Assembly: GCF_009909145.1 (NCBI RefSeq)
Contig: NZ_JAAAPJ010000015.1
Location: 62,001 to 126,000, forward strand
Direction: 5' to 3'
DNA length: 64,000 nucleotides
From: Corallococcus silvisoli
Lineage (GTDB): Bacteria; Myxococcota; Myxococcia; Myxococcales; Myxococcaceae
The notes below the pieces were generated by a model. The model was not told the origin of the DNA and searched no databases. It saw only the letters and a program-made list of their open reading frames with translations. The position numbers were made by a program, and so were the translations under genes. Below, piece after piece: positions 27,006-36,220 of the stretch (within the stretch, counting starts at the first letter, position 1; the number at the start of each line of letters is the position of its first letter).

Positions 27006-30000
27006 TTGAAGTTCCGTGAGCTGTTGAACGCTTGGCCCGTGCTGCGGCAGCTCGCCCGGGGGGACGGCCGGGCGCTGGGGGACACGGCGATGTCCGCGCG
27101 CAGCCGCGCGCTGGAGCCGCGCACGAAGTCCGCGGACACCGTGGTCAAGTCCATCTGCCCGTACTGCGCGGTGGGCTGTGGCCAGGAGGTCCACGTGCGC
27201 GGAGGGCGCATCCTCGACATCGAGGGCGACCCGCATTCGCCCATCTCCCGGGGGCGCCTGTGTCCCAAGGGGGCCGCCACCTTCCAGCTCGTCACGGGCA
27301 CGCAGCGCGTCCAGCAGGTGCTCTACCGCCGCCCCGGCGGGACGCGGTGGGAACCCATCCCGCTGGAAGAGGCGATGGACCGGGTGGCGGAGCGCGTGAA
27401 GCGCACGCGCGACGCGACGTTCGAGCTGACGGACGCGAAGGGCCAGCGGTTGAACCGGACGCTGGGGATGGCGCACCTGGGAGGGGCGACGCTGGACAAC
27501 GAGGAGAACTACCTGCTCAAGAAGCTGTTCAACGCGCTGGGCGTCGTGCAGGTGGAGAACCAGGCGCGAATATGACACGCGTCCACGGTGCCCGGTCTGG
27601 GCATCACGTTCGGCCGCGGGGGCGCCACGACGTTCCAGCAGGACCTGCAGCACTCGGACTGCATCCTCATCCAGGGGTCCAACATGGCCGAGTGCCATCC
27701 GGTGGGCTTCCAGTGGGTGATGGAGGCGAAGGCCCGGGGCGCCAAGGTCATCCACGTGGATCCGCGCTACACGCGCACCAGCGCGGTGTCGGACCTGTAC
27801 GCGCCCATCCGGGTGGGCTCCGACATCGCGTTCCTGGGCGGGCTCATCCACTACGTGCTGGAGCACGAGCGCTACTTCCGCGACTACGTCGTGCAATACA
27901 CCAACGCGGCCACGCTCATCCGCGAGGACTTCCTGGACACGGAGGACCTGGAGGGCCTCTTCAGCGGCTTCCAGCCGAAGGACAACCGCTACGACCCGCT
28001 CTCCTGGCAGTACCAGGGCGCGGAGGGCGTGGTGCCCGCGGCGGGCCACAAGGAGCTGACGGACGAACCGGGCGCGGGCGGCGGCGGGGATGAGCACCGG
28101 GGGGCGCCGAGCGACGAGCACCAGGACCCCACGCTCCAGCATCCCCGGTGCGTGTTCCAGCTGCTCAAGCGCCACTTCTCCCGCTACACGCCCAAGGTGG
28201 TGTCGCAGGTGTGCGGCGTGCCGGAGGCGCTGTTCCTCCAGGTGGCGGAGACGCTGTGCGCCAACTCCAACCCCGAGCGCACCAGCGCGTTCTGCTACGC
28301 GGTGGGCTGGACGCAGCACTCGGTGGGCGTGCAGTACATCCGCGCCGCGGCCATCCTCCAGCTGCTCCTGGGCAACATCGGCCGGCCCGGAGGCGGCATC
28401 CTCGCGCTGCGCGGGCACGCGTCCATCCAGGGCTCCACGGACATCCCCACGCTCTACAACCTGCTGCCCGGCTACCTGCCCATGCCGCGCGCGCAACCCC
28501 AGGACCGGCTGGAGCAGTACCTCCGCGACAACACGTCCGGCGGCGGCTGGTTGAGCGAGTTCCCCAAGTACGCCGTGTCGCTGCTCAAGGCGTGGTTCGG
28601 AGACAAGGCCACGCGGGCCAATGACTACCTCTTCGCCCACCTGCCCCGGCTGACGGGAAACCACTCGCACATGCAGACGGTGGCGGACATGGCGGACGGG
28701 AAGCTCCAGGGCTACTTCGTCATGGGGGAGAACCCGGCCGTGGGCAGCATGAACGGGGCGCTCCAGCGCAAGGGGCTGCGCCAGCTGGACTGGCTGGTGG
28801 TGCGCGACTTCACCCTCATCGAGACCGCGGAGTTCTGGCGCACGGCGCCTGAAATCCAGGCCGGGCAGGTGCGCACGGAGGACATCCAGACGGAGGTGTT
28901 CTTCTTCCCAGCCGCCGCGCACACGGAGAAGGACGGCAGCTTCACCAACACGCAGCGGCTGCTGCAATGGCACCACAAGGCGGTGGAGCCGGCGGGGGAC
29001 ACGCGCAGCGAGCTGCACTTCGCCTATCACCTGGGCCTCAAGCTGCGGCGGCTCCACGCGGGCTCCACGGACCCCAAGGACGCGCCGCTGCTGGACCTGA
29101 CGTGGGACTACCCCACGCGGGGGCCGCACGCGGAGCCCTCCGCGGAGGCGGTGCTGAAGGAGATCAACGGGTACACGGTGGCGGACGGCCAGCCGGTGGA
29201 CGGCTTCATGGCGCTGAAGGACGACGGCTCCACGGCGTGCGGCTGTTGGATCTACTCCGGCTGCTACCAGGACGGCGTCAACCAGCCCGCGCGACGCAGG
29301 CCCGGACAGGAGCAGACGTGGGTGGCGCCCGAGTGGGGCTGGGCGTGGCCCGCCAACCGGAGGCTGCTCTACAACCGCGCGTCGGCGGACGTGGATGGCA
29401 AGCCGTGGAGCGAGCGCAAGCGCTACGTGTGGTGGGACGCGGAGGCGCGGAGGTGGACGGGCGAGGACGTGCCGGACTTCATCGCGGACCGGCCCCCGGA
29501 GTACCGGCCGCCCGAGGGCGCGACGGGGCTCGCGACCCTCGCGGGGAATGATCCCTTCCTGATGCAGGCGGACGGCAAGGGCTGGCTCTTCGCGCCCAGC
29601 GGGCTGATGGACGGGCCGCTGCCCACGCACTACGAGCCCATGGAGTCGGTGGTGCCCAACCCGCTCCATGCGCAGCAGTGCAGCCCCACGCGCGAGGAGT
29701 GGAGGCGCGGGGACAACCCCTACCACCGGGCCTGGGGCGACCCGCGCTACCCCTATCTGGTCACGACGTACCGGCTCACCGAGCACCACACCGCGGGCGG
29801 CATGTCGCGCTGGCTGTCGTGGCTGAGCGAGCTGCAGCCGGAGATGTTCTGTGAAATCTCCCCGGAGCTGGCGCGGGAGAAGGGGCTGGCGAACGGGGGC
29901 TGGTGCACGCTCCTCACGGCGCGAGGGGACATCGAGTGCCGGGCGCTGGTGACCGAGCGCCTCCGCCCGCTGCGGGTGAAGGGGGCGTGGGTGCACCAGA

Positions 30001-30269
30001 TTGGCCTGCCGTACCACTGGGGCGTCACCGGGCGCGTGCGGGGCGACGCGGCCAACGAGCTGACGTCCTTCGTCGCGGATCAGAACGTGGACATCCAGGA
30101 GTCGAAGGTGTTCACGGCGGACCTGAAGGCGGGGCGGCTGCGCACGGGTGAGCGGGCCGCGGCGGGGGCACGGCCGCCGCCGCTCACGGTGCCGGAGGTG
30201 CCGCGCGACGTGTCACCACCGGGCCCGGTGGACCACTCGGAAGCACAGGAACCCGGGGAGAAGGAGTAG
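27006..30269 (+). CDS. fdhA: Selenocysteine formate dehydrogenase, catalytic subunit
   Basis: One 1087-residue selenoprotein read through TGA at 27573-27575 (Sec190). It oxidises formate to CO2 at a Mo/W-bis-MGD centre. CPYCAVGCGQ plus RLCPKG bind a [4Fe-4S] cluster. QARI-Sec-HASTVPGLG matches FdnG/FdoG (HQARV-Sec-HGPTVAxL), and DPRYTRTSAVSDLY, NMAECHPVGFQW and LLGNIGRPGGG are molybdoenzyme motifs. I chose TTG at 27006 because GGAGGAG lies five bases upstream; ATG at 27090 is an alternative. No twin-arginine signal is visible, so the enzyme probably stays in the cytoplasm. A Gly/Asp-rich insertion (GAGGGGDEHRG) sits near residue 360. Confidence 0.93.
27576..27612 (+). promoter_or_regulatory. 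Bacterial SECIS element
   Basis: Directly after the UGA, bases 27587-27593 (GGTGCCC) pair with 27599-27605 (GGGCATC), allowing one G-U, and close the pentaloop GGTCT (27594-27598). The loop starts 19 bases after the UGA with an 11-base spacer before the stem, which from memory is the same geometry and loop as the Escherichia coli fdhF SECIS. This is the SelB binding signal that recodes UGA as selenocysteine. Confidence 0.93.
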
Positions 30270-30273
30270 GCGC

Positions 30274-31074
30274 ATGGGCAGCCGCAAGGGGTTCTTCACG
30301 GACACGACGCTCTGCATCGGCTGCAAGGCGTGCGAGGTCGCGTGCAAGCAGTGGAACCAGCTCCCGGACGACGGCTTCCACTTCACGGGCATGTCGTACG
30401 ACCAGACGGCGCACCTGGGCGCGTCGACGTGGCGGCACGTGGCGTTCGTGGAGCGGCCCGCACCGCTGCAGGGGCAGACGTCGGGCGCGGGGGACTTCTC
30501 GTGGCTGATGATGTCGGACGTGTGCAAGCACTGCCAGCGCGCGGCATGCCTGGAGGCGTGTCCCACGGGCGCCATCGTGCGGACAGAGTTCGACACCGTG
30601 TACGTGCAGCCGGACGTGTGCAACGGCTGCGGCTACTGCGTGTCCGCGTGTCCGTTCGGCGTGGTGGACCGGCGCGAGGATGACGGGCGCGCGTGGAAGT
30701 GCACGCTCTGCTACGACCGCATCGGCGACGACCAGACGCCCGCGTGCGCGAAGGCGTGCCCCACGGCGTCCATCCAGTACGGCGACCTGGACGAACTGCA
30801 CGCGCGGGCGGAGTCGCGGGTGCGCGCGCTGCATGGCCAGGGCGTGACGGACGCGTACCTGTACGGCAAGGACGCGGAGAGCCAGCCCGGGACCGGTGGG
30901 CTCAACGCGTTCTTCCTGCTGCTGGACAAGCCGGAGGTCTACAACCTGCCGCCGGATCCGGTGGCGCCGACGAAGAAGGCGCTGCGCGCCTGGGCCTCCG
31001 TGGCGGCGGGCGCGGTGGGGATGGTCGCGGTGGCGGTGGGCGCGGCGGTGTTCGGGCGGGAGGGGCGCGGATGA
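30274..31074 (+). CDS. fdhB: Formate dehydrogenase iron-sulfur subunit
   Basis: A 266-residue electron-transfer subunit starting 4 bp after fdhA. It binds four [4Fe-4S] clusters through CIGCKACEVAC, CKHCQRAACLEAC, CNGCGYCVSAC and CTLC followed by CAKAC. This arrangement matches FdnH/FdoH. The C terminus carries one hydrophobic helix (WASVAAGAVGMVAVAVGAAV) that probably anchors it to the membrane. It passes electrons from the catalytic subunit to the NrfD-type membrane protein encoded next; the stop overlaps that start (ATGA). Confidence 0.95.
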   Translation: MGSRKGFFTDTTLCIGCKACEVACKQWNQLPDDGFHFTGMSYDQTAHLGASTWRHVAFVERPAPLQGQTSGAGDFSWLMMSDVCKHCQRAACLEACPTGAIVRTEFDTVYVQPDVCNGCGYCVSACPFGVVDRREDDGRAWKCTLCYDRIGDDQTPACAKACPTASIQYGDLDELHARAESRVRALHGQGVTDAYLYGKDAESQPGTGGLNAFFLLLDKPEVYNLPPDPVAPTKKALRAWASVAAGAVGMVAVAVGAAVFGREGRG

Positions 31075-32288
31075 GCGACGACACGCTGCTGGACCGGCTG
31101 CAACGCAAGGCGGACGGGCGGAACATCGACCCGCGCGCGGGCATCCTCGAAGGCGAGGGGGCCCAGCAGCGGGTGAAGGATCCGGAGCCACCGAAGCCAG
31201 GGCCGGAGGTGCTGGCCACGGTGCCCTCGCGGTCGGGGCCGGACAGCGCCGAGGCCCCGAGCTACTACGGCCTGCCCGTGTTGAAGGAGCCGCTGTGGAT
31301 CTGGTCCGTCCCCGCGTACTTCTACGTGGGCGGGGTGGCGGGCGCGGCGAGCGTGCTCGGCGCGGCGCTGGAGCACCTGGGGGGACGGGGGCTGGAGCGG
31401 CTGGCGGGGCGCTGCCACACGGTGGCCACGGCGGGGGATCTGGTGAGCGCGGGGCTGTTGATCCACGACCTGGGCCGTCCGTCGCGCTTCCTGAACATGC
31501 TGCGGGTGTTCCGGCCCACGTCGCCCATGAGCATGGGGTCGTGGGTGCTGGCGGGCTCGGGGGCGGCGAACACGGCGGCGCTGGCGCTGCGTCGACGGCC
31601 GGGCGCGTGGGGGAGCCTGGGGCGCGCGGCGGGCGCGGTGGGCGCGGCGTTGGGCCTGCCGCTCGCGGGCTACACGGCGGTGCTGGTGAGCAACACCGCG
31701 GTGCCGCTGTGGCAGCAGGTGGGCCGGGTGTTGCCGCTGTTCTTCATGGCCTCCGCGACGGCGAGCGCCGGGAGCCTGCTGTCGCTGTTCCCGCACACGG
31801 ACGCGGAGGAGCGGGTGCTGCGCCGCTTCCGGGTGGCGGGCAAGGTGGCGGAGGCGTTCACCCGCGAGGCGGTGGAGCTGGAGGCGCGGCGGGTGGTGGA
31901 GGTGGGCAGGCCGCTGCGCGGGGGCGCGGCGGGAGCGCTGTGGGCGCTGTCGCGGACGTGCTCGCTGGCGGGGCTGGGGGTGGACGTGCTGCCGGGACGC
32001 GCGCGGTGGAAGCAGGTGATGGCGGACACGCTGTCCACGGTGGGCGCGGTGGCCGCGAGGTTCGGCATCATCCAGGCGGGCCGGGTCTCCGCGAGGGATC
32101 CGCAGGCGACGTTCCAGGGCCAGCGCCAGGGGCTGGGCGCGGCGCAGGTGGAGGGGAACACGGAGGCTTCGGATGGAAGGCCGCTGAGCTTCCCGTTGCC
32201 CGTGCTGGGGCAGGGAGCGCCGGAGCGCGCGCCCCGACCGGACGCCCCCTATGCGCGCTTCATGGTGACGCCGCCGGAACCGTCGTGA
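31071..32288 (+). CDS. NrfD/PsrC-family membrane subunit of formate dehydrogenase
   Basis: A 405-residue polytopic protein with a hydrophilic N-terminal extension of about 65 residues, then about eight helices. NrfD hallmarks include VPAYFYVGGVAGAASVLGAA, LLIHDLGRPSRFLNMLRVFR and PMSMGSWVLAGSGAANTAAL. It replaces the cytochrome b (FdnI) seen in E. coli formate dehydrogenase, so electrons would enter the quinone pool without heme b. The pairing of a Sec-containing FdhA with NrfD is the main oddity. Start ATG at 31071 overlaps the previous stop. Confidence 0.92.
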   Translation: MSDDTLLDRLQRKADGRNIDPRAGILEGEGAQQRVKDPEPPKPGPEVLATVPSRSGPDSAEAPSYYGLPVLKEPLWIWSVPAYFYVGGVAGAASVLGAALEHLGGRGLERLAGRCHTVATAGDLVSAGLLIHDLGRPSRFLNMLRVFRPTSPMSMGSWVLAGSGAANTAALALRRRPGAWGSLGRAAGAVGAALGLPLAGYTAVLVSNTAVPLWQQVGRVLPLFFMASATASAGSLLSLFPHTDAEERVLRRFRVAGKVAEAFTREAVELEARRVVEVGRPLRGGAAGALWALSRTCSLAGLGVDVLPGRARWKQVMADTLSTVGAVAARFGIIQAGRVSARDPQATFQGQRQGLGAAQVEGNTEASDGRPLSFPLPVLGQGAPERAPRPDAPYARFMVTPPEPS

Positions 32289-32417
32289 TGGCGCCATGTT
32301 GCCGCGACGTCACGGCGGCGCGCGGCGTTCCGCGCGACACTTCCGTCCGCCAGCAGCACCGCGTCCCGGCGAGGTTCCACCGTCACTCGCCTCCGCCCTC
32401 CGTCCGCCAACCGCCAC

Positions 32418-33029
32418 TCAGCGCGCCGGCAGCGTCACGCCGTAGCGCACCAGGTCCTCCGGCGTGTTCACATTCGCCAGCGCACGCAGCTGTGGATCCA
32501 CCGCGCGCAACGCGGCCTCGGGCAACGTCCGGGTGCGGAAGCGCAGGAGCACGCGCCGCATCGACGGGTCCTCCGCCAGCGCCTCGCCCCACCGCGCCAC
32601 CAGCCCCGCGCGGTACGCCGCGAGCAGCGGCTCGCAGCGTCCCTCGCGCTCGAAGCACACCGCGTCCACGTCCTCCGCTCGCGCGTCCAGCACGACCCGC
32701 GCCGCGGCCTCCGTGACGAACGGCATGTCGCACGCCACCGCGAATACCCACGGCGTGCGCGCCGCGCCCAAGGCCGCGTGGACACCGCCGGGTGCGCCCT
32801 TCCCCTTCACCGCGTCCGCCACCGTGCGCGCCCCGAAGCGCGCGTAGGGCTCCGGTGCGTTCGCCACCAACACCACGTCCGCGAAATGCGACCCCAGCGC
32901 CAGCAGCCGTTCAAGAGTCGTGCGCCCCTCCACGGTCAGCAGCCCCTTCGCGGCCCCACCCAGCCGGGTCCCCTGCCCCCCCGCCAGGATGGCCAGCGTC
33001 ACGTCGGGAAAGGTCGCGGATCCGTCCAT
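32418..33029 (-). CDS. mobA: Molybdenum cofactor guanylyltransferase
   Basis: A 203-residue nucleotidyltransferase that joins GMP to molybdopterin to form the MGD cofactor used by the adjacent formate dehydrogenase. The N-terminal signature is LAILAGGQGTRLGGAAKGLL, the metal-binding segment is VACDMPFVT, and the C-terminal NVNTPEDL is typical of MobA. It is convergent with the fdh operon (129-bp gap with no gene) and divergent from moeA. Length and motifs are normal. Confidence 0.95.
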   Translation of the reverse strand: MDGSATFPDVTLAILAGGQGTRLGGAAKGLLTVEGRTTLERLLALGSHFADVVLVANAPEPYARFGARTVADAVKGKGAPGGVHAALGAARTPWVFAVACDMPFVTEAAARVVLDARAEDVDAVCFEREGRCEPLLAAYRAGLVARWGEALAEDPSMRRVLLRFRTRTLPEAALRAVDPQLRALANVNTPEDLVRYGVTLPAR

Positions 33030-33208
33030 GTCCGCGGGACCCTACACAGCTTTCCCTTCGTGCACTCCCTGTCCCAACCTCCAAGAAAACACGCCACTCC
33101 TGGGATTTCGCCAGGTCCTGGGGGGAGGGAGCAGCCGCGAATCCCACGCTCGCCGTGGACAAGGGCCGCGCCCCACGTCGTAGAGTTCCGCCTCCCCTCT
33201 CTGGACGC

Positions 33209-34462
33209 ATGCCGCTGACTCCCCTCTCCGCCGCGCGAATGGCCGCACTCGAAGCCATCGCGCCCGCGGCGCCCGCACATCTTCCATTGATGGAAGCCCA
33301 TGGACGGTTCCTCGCCACCCGCATCGCGGCCTCGCGCGCGCTGCCCGGCTGCGACAACTCCGCCATGGACGGGTGGGCCGTGCGCGCCGAGGAGACCCGG
33401 GGCGCCAACCGCGACCGTCCCGCGCGCCTGCGCGTCGTCGACACCGTCTACGCGGGCCACCTCCCCCGCCGCGCCCTCCAGCCCGGCGAGGCCGCGCGCA
33501 TCTTCACGGGCGCCCCGCTCCCTCCCGGCGCCGACGCCGTCATCCGCCAGGAGGCCGCGCGCGCCACCGATGACGGCGCCCACGTGGACCTCTTCCTCCA
33601 CGTCGAGCCCGGCCATGACCTGCGCCGCGCCGGTGAGGAGGTCAGGTCCGGCGCGCCGCTGTTCTCCGCCGGACAGCGCGTGGACGCCACCGTGCTGGGC
33701 GTGCTCGCGTCCCTGGGGGAGGCCACCGCGCTGGTGCGCCCCGCGCCGCGCGTCGCCGTCATCGCCACCGGGGATGAGCTCGTGCCTCCGGGGCAGCCCG
33801 CGCAGCCGCACCAGGTCTTCGAAAGCAACCGCATCCTCGTGGCCGCGCTCGCGCGCGAGGCCGGCGCGGACGTCACGCAGCTGGCCCGCTCGCGCGACGA
33901 CGAGGCCGAGCTGCGCGCGCGGCTGGAGCAGCTGGCCCCCCAGGTGGACGTGCTCATCACCACCGGCGGCGCCTCCGTGGGCGACAAGGACTGCGTGAAG
34001 CGCGTGCTCGCCCGGATGGGGGCCCACTTCGTCGTGGATGGCGTCGCCCTCAAGCCGGGCAAGCCCGTGGCCGTGGCCCGCCTGGGAACCACCGCCGTGG
34101 TGGTGCTGCCTGGCAATCCGGGCGCCGCCACGGTCGCGTTCGATCAATTCGCGCGGCCCCTGCTCTTCAAGCACCAGGGCGTGCTCGAGCAGCGCCGCGT
34201 CACCCGCGCCCGCCTCTCCGAGGGACGTCACAAGCAGGCGGGGCTCACCTACCTCGTCACCGTCGCGGCGCTCGACGCGCGCGACGGCGGCGCCGAGCCG
34301 TGGGCCCGGCTGCGGCCACAGGGCGCGGGGCAGATCCTCCAGAACGTGGCCGCCCGGGGCTGGGCCGTGCTGCCCGCGGGCCGCGCCGACTTCGCCGAGG
34401 GCGAGTGCGTGGACGTGCAGCTCTTTGATCAACCGGACTTCCAGGCCGTGGGGGCCGCGTGA
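33209..34462 (+). CDS. moeA: Molybdopterin molybdenumtransferase
   Basis: A 417-residue MoeA, which inserts molybdate into adenylylated molybdopterin. Motifs include PGCDNSAMDGWAVRA (about 49-63), RIFTGAPLPPGADAVI, VIATGDELVPPGQP, ITTGGASVGDKDCV and VVVLPGNPGAATVAF; the order matches MoeA domains III, I, II and IV. The start at 33209 gives the usual N terminus. The stop overlaps the GTG start of the mobB-fdhD fusion, so the two are coupled. Confidence 0.96.
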   Translation: MPLTPLSAARMAALEAIAPAAPAHLPLMEAHGRFLATRIAASRALPGCDNSAMDGWAVRAEETRGANRDRPARLRVVDTVYAGHLPRRALQPGEAARIFTGAPLPPGADAVIRQEAARATDDGAHVDLFLHVEPGHDLRRAGEEVRSGAPLFSAGQRVDATVLGVLASLGEATALVRPAPRVAVIATGDELVPPGQPAQPHQVFESNRILVAALAREAGADVTQLARSRDDEAELRARLEQLAPQVDVLITTGGASVGDKDCVKRVLARMGAHFVVDGVALKPGKPVAVARLGTTAVVVLPGNPGAATVAFDQFARPLLFKHQGVLEQRRVTRARLSEGRHKQAGLTYLVTVAALDARDGGAEPWARLRPQGAGQILQNVAARGWAVLPAGRADFAEGECVDVQLFDQPDFQAVGAA

Positions 34463-35916
34463 AGCCGCCCCCCGCCCTCGGCATCATCGGCTGGTCCGGC
34501 GCCGGCAAGACGACGCTCCTGGAGCAGCTGGTGCGGGCGCTGTCCTCGCGAGGCCTGCGGGTGGCGTGCGTGAAGCACTCGTCGGATGCACATCCGCTCC
34601 ACCGTCCGGGCAGCGACACCGCGCGACTCCAGGCCGCGGGCGCGGTGCTCGTGGGCTTCGCCACGCCGGACGGCACGCAGCTCACGACCCAGGAGGCCCT
34701 GTCCTCCGCGCGGCTCGCGCGCTACGCGGACCTCGTGGACCTGGTGCTCGTGGAGGGCTGGAAGGACGGACCGCTGCCGAAGCTGGAGGTGTGGCGTGAG
34801 GGGCTGGACGCGCCGCTCGCGGCCTCGCGTCCCGGCGTGCTCGCCCTGGTGACGGACGCGCCCGCGCCTCCGCCCGCCCTGGCCCACCTGGAGCGGCTGC
34901 CCGCCGACGCGAGCGCCGTCGCGGACTTCGTGCTCGCGTGGATGCGCGAGCACGCCCATGCCCCGCCCGTCTCCGCGGAGCCGGTCGCCGCGCCCGCGCG
35001 GGGCCCCGAGCCGCGCGGCGTCACCCACCGCGCCGTGCGCCGCTTCGACGGCGACGCCCTCCGCGCCACCGAGGACGACCGCATCGCCGTGGAAGAGCCC
35101 CTGGAGATCCGCGTGAGCGGCGACACCGTCGCCACCACCATGCGCACCCCGGGCCACGACCGCGAGCTCGCCGTGGGCTTCCTCTTCGCCGAGGGCATCC
35201 TCCAGGACGCCGAGGACCTGGGCAGCCTCTTCCACTGCGGCCACCCCGGTGAAGACGGCTACGGCAACGTGCTGGAGGTCGTCCCCGCCGCCGGCGCGGT
35301 GCTCGACCTGGAGCGCGTGGACGCCACCCGCCGAGGCACCCTCACCACCTCCGCCTGCGGCGTGTGCGGCCGCCGCGACGTGGACGACCTGATGGCCACC
35401 TGCGCCCCCGTCGCGCCCGGCCCCGTCCTCTCCGCCCACACCGTGGCCCGCGCCACCGAACGCCTGCGCGCCATCCAGCACGCTTTCGAACACACCGGGG
35501 GCCTCCACGCCGCCGCCGCGCTCGACGCCCACGGCGGGCTGCTCGCCGCCTACGAGGACGTGGGCCGCCACAACGCCGTGGACAAGGTGGTGGGGGCCCT
35601 GGTGCTCGCCGGCGCCGTGCGCGCCCCTCGCCGGCTGCCCGCCCCGCCCTTCCCCGCCGCCCCCACCGTCCTCGCCGTCAGTGGCCGCGCCAGCTTCGAG
35701 ATCGTCCAGAAGGCCGCGCGCGCCCGCATCCCCGTCGTCGTCAGCGTCTCCGCCGCCAGCTCGCTGGCCATCGACCTGGCCCTGCGTGCCGGCATAACGC
35801 TCGCTGCGTTCTCAAGGAACGGCCGCTGCAACGTCTACACCGCCGTGGAGCGGCTGGAATTTCACCCCCAACCCCTGGGAATCCCTCATGACTTCCGCCA
35901 TGACCCACCCCGGTGA
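34459..35916 (+). CDS. MobB-FdhD fusion protein
   Basis: A 485-residue two-domain protein. Residues 1 to about 165 are MobB: Walker A GWSGAGKTT, KHSSDAHPLHRPGSDTARLQ and LVLVEGWKDG. Residues about 180-485 are FdhD: TMRTPGHDRELAVGFLFAEG, the sulfur-relay pair ACGVCG, YEDVGRHNAVDKVVG, VSGRASFEIVQKA and a C-terminal FSRNGRCNVYT. FdhD transfers sulfur from IscS to the Mo cofactor of formate dehydrogenase, and MobB assists MGD synthesis. A proline/alanine linker joins the halves. Start is GTG at 34459, overlapping the moeA stop. Confidence 0.95.
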   Translation: MKPPPALGIIGWSGAGKTTLLEQLVRALSSRGLRVACVKHSSDAHPLHRPGSDTARLQAAGAVLVGFATPDGTQLTTQEALSSARLARYADLVDLVLVEGWKDGPLPKLEVWREGLDAPLAASRPGVLALVTDAPAPPPALAHLERLPADASAVADFVLAWMREHAHAPPVSAEPVAAPARGPEPRGVTHRAVRRFDGDALRATEDDRIAVEEPLEIRVSGDTVATTMRTPGHDRELAVGFLFAEGILQDAEDLGSLFHCGHPGEDGYGNVLEVVPAAGAVLDLERVDATRRGTLTTSACGVCGRRDVDDLMATCAPVAPGPVLSAHTVARATERLRAIQHAFEHTGGLHAAAALDAHGGLLAAYEDVGRHNAVDKVVGALVLAGAVRAPRRLPAPPFPAAPTVLAVSGRASFEIVQKAARARIPVVVSVSAASSLAIDLALRAGITLAAFSRNGRCNVYTAVERLEFHPQPLGIPHDFRHDPPR

Positions 35917-36220
35917 AGGGGCCTGCGACCACCTGTCAGACCGGCATCGTACATGCAGTCAAAGCGCCGGCCGCGACCTCCAACACACCCCTGGCGATCC
36001 CCTCTCCGGGTCCGACGTCACCATCTCTGGAAAGGCTCGCAAAAAGAGGGCTGTCGCGGTTGTTCAAGGATTTACCTGATGTCGTGTATTTCTTGCTGAA
36101 CCCAGGTTGCGCCGCGACGCACAATTTGGCAGTCTTGCATTTCCTCCTGATTAAACTTTTCTAGCCTTGACGGTATCCTCTGCGAAACCCGACGGGTCGA
36201 AGCAGAGGGGGGTGGACACG
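35917..36220 (+). promoter_or_regulatory. epsZ: Leader and probable promoter region of epsZ
   Basis: This 304-bp gap lies between the fdh/mob gene group and the eps locus. The segment from about 36070 to 36190 is conspicuously AT-rich for this genome, as expected for a promoter. Candidate sigma-70 elements such as TTGACG (36165-36170) are present, but no -10 box sits at the right spacing, so I name no specific promoter. AGAGGGGGG precedes the epsZ ATG. No small gene is convincing here. Confidence 0.5.

Noticed and set aside
27573..27575. fdhA as a pseudogene or two separate genes
   Set aside because: The UGA sits at the Sec position of FdnG/FdoG and is followed by a matching SECIS hairpin. 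No start codon with a ribosome-binding site begins the second part at the right place.
26415..30017. A 1200-codon open frame on the minus strand opposite formate dehydrogenase
   Set aside because: Only its last 130 codons (the receiver domain) look like a protein. The rest is Arg/His/Leu-rich antisense of a GC-rich gene whose plus strand has clear FDH motifs.
36125..36150. Sigma-54 promoter (TGGCAGTCTTGCA) upstream of epsZ
   Set aside because: The GG and GC dinucleotides are only seven bases apart; sigma-54 needs ten.
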